From NCBI GenBank assembly GCA_903813345.2, contig CAIIXF020000001.1, positions 61,461,885-61,490,269 of the forward strand: DNA of 28,385 bases. Reading direction: 5' to 3'. The translations under genes were made by a program, and so were the position numbers. Below the pieces are notes generated by a model. It was not told where the DNA came from and did no database searches. It was given only the letters and a program-made list of their open reading frames with translations. Each line of letters opens with the position of its first letter. Position 1 is the first letter of the stretch. Shown in pieces: positions 28,055 through 28,385 of the stretch. Origin of the DNA: Owenia fusiformis. Taxonomy: Eukaryota; Annelida; Polychaeta; Sabellida; Oweniidae.

Positions 28055-28339
28055 CTGAAAACATTACAAAATTTATGATAAACAATAATTCATATGGTGC
28101 CTCTGTCTCAATAAATGAGTTATAAGTTATAGAATTCATACAAGAGTCAAATGAGTGATAAAATATCAAGGTTTTTCACATACTCATTTCAAATCAAGCC
28201 AAAACACTATTTTTGCATTTGCTACAGATTTGTTCAGTTTTACCTCATACATGTAGTTTGGTATTTTTGATATTGATATTTTTGATATTTTGGCATGATT
28301 GTTCTAGCCAGAGGAAAAATAAAATGAACATATTCTCAC
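28055..28339 (-). other. CREG: CREG intron
   Basis: AT-rich intron between donor ATGG|GTGAGA (28340/28339) and the acceptor at 28055-28056. No other feature. Confidence 0.7.
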
Positions 28340-28385
28340 CCATGTGTGCTTTTTGCGGCCAAGGTGGAGGAGTTGGCCACCTGTG
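28340..28385 (-). CDS. CREG: CREG-like protein, upstream exon (partial, runs off window)
   Basis: On the minus strand from the window edge the frame reads HRWPTPPPWPQKAHM plus one base, then donor GTGAGA. The split codon becomes Ala with the next exon, giving the CREG-like K-A-x-x-A-R-Y junction. A proline-rich stretch just before the first conserved strand is usual in CREG proteins, which begin with a signal peptide. That part lies beyond this window. Confidence 0.75.

Noticed and set aside
27873-28169. 98-codon minus-strand frame as a small stand-alone gene
   Set aside because: Only its middle (27950-28054) is real: a CREG exon half. The start lies in an intron and the end runs into the LTR.

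Overview
This window is animal nuclear DNA: AT-rich, with spliced host genes and dense transposable elements. The repertoire (Ty3/gypsy element, SGNH-ORF1 LINE, many foldback MITEs) suggests a marine invertebrate such as a mollusc or another lophotrochozoan, or a non-vertebrate deuterostome. The sequence alone does not settle which. There is no sign of a prokaryotic or viral genome.

Two host genes converge. On the + strand, the last coding exon of a TRIC-family (TMEM38) cation channel gene lies at 2620-2917, behind an acceptor site and followed by its 3' UTR. On the - strand, a CREG-like gene (cellular repressor of E1A-stimulated genes, a secreted or lysosomal glycoprotein) enters at 28385 and ends at 9610. 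Its exons were found by translating both strands and matching splice phases: 28340-28385 (partial), 22692-28054 (interrupted), 21329-21419 and 9610-9728. A decayed extra copy of one CREG exon lies at about 6793-6920.

The CREG exon at 22692-28054 is split by a full-length Ty3/gypsy-type LTR retrotransposon (22876-27949). Its two 163-bp LTRs match base for base. It has a 5-bp target duplication (GCGTC), a polypurine tract and one intact 1420-codon gag-pol frame with all catalytic residues visible. Removing the insert and one GCGTC copy returns the exon to one open frame, so this is a very young, gene-breaking insertion, perhaps polymorphic.

The last CREG intron (9729-21328, about 11.6 kb) is a nest of elements inside elements. 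A MITE-like repeat (TIRs at 10689 and 19911) brackets a decayed antisense LINE (ORF1 with SGNH esterase and CCHC knuckles; ORF2 with endonuclease and reverse transcriptase). The LINE ORF2 is broken twice by two copies, in opposite orientation, of one foldback DNA element (12717-15371 and 15658-17449). Each copy has 12-bp TIRs and an exact 6-bp target duplication, and the LINE reading frame is restored when both are removed. Each copy carries an inner palindromic element flanked by TCTAGA. One copy also holds a 797-bp Harbinger-type MITE flanked by TTA, whose empty site is preserved in the sister copy. The result is a very long inverted repeat inside a host intron.

Elsewhere there are a 134-154 bp tandem repeat (1-510), two inverted copies of a 1-kb element (7002-7976, 21522-22524; the latter with 5-bp duplication CAATG), a TTAA-flanked palindromic element (20314-21300), a hAT-like MITE (4172-4447) and several smaller inverted-repeat elements. 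The rest is intron or intergenic DNA in which I see nothing.
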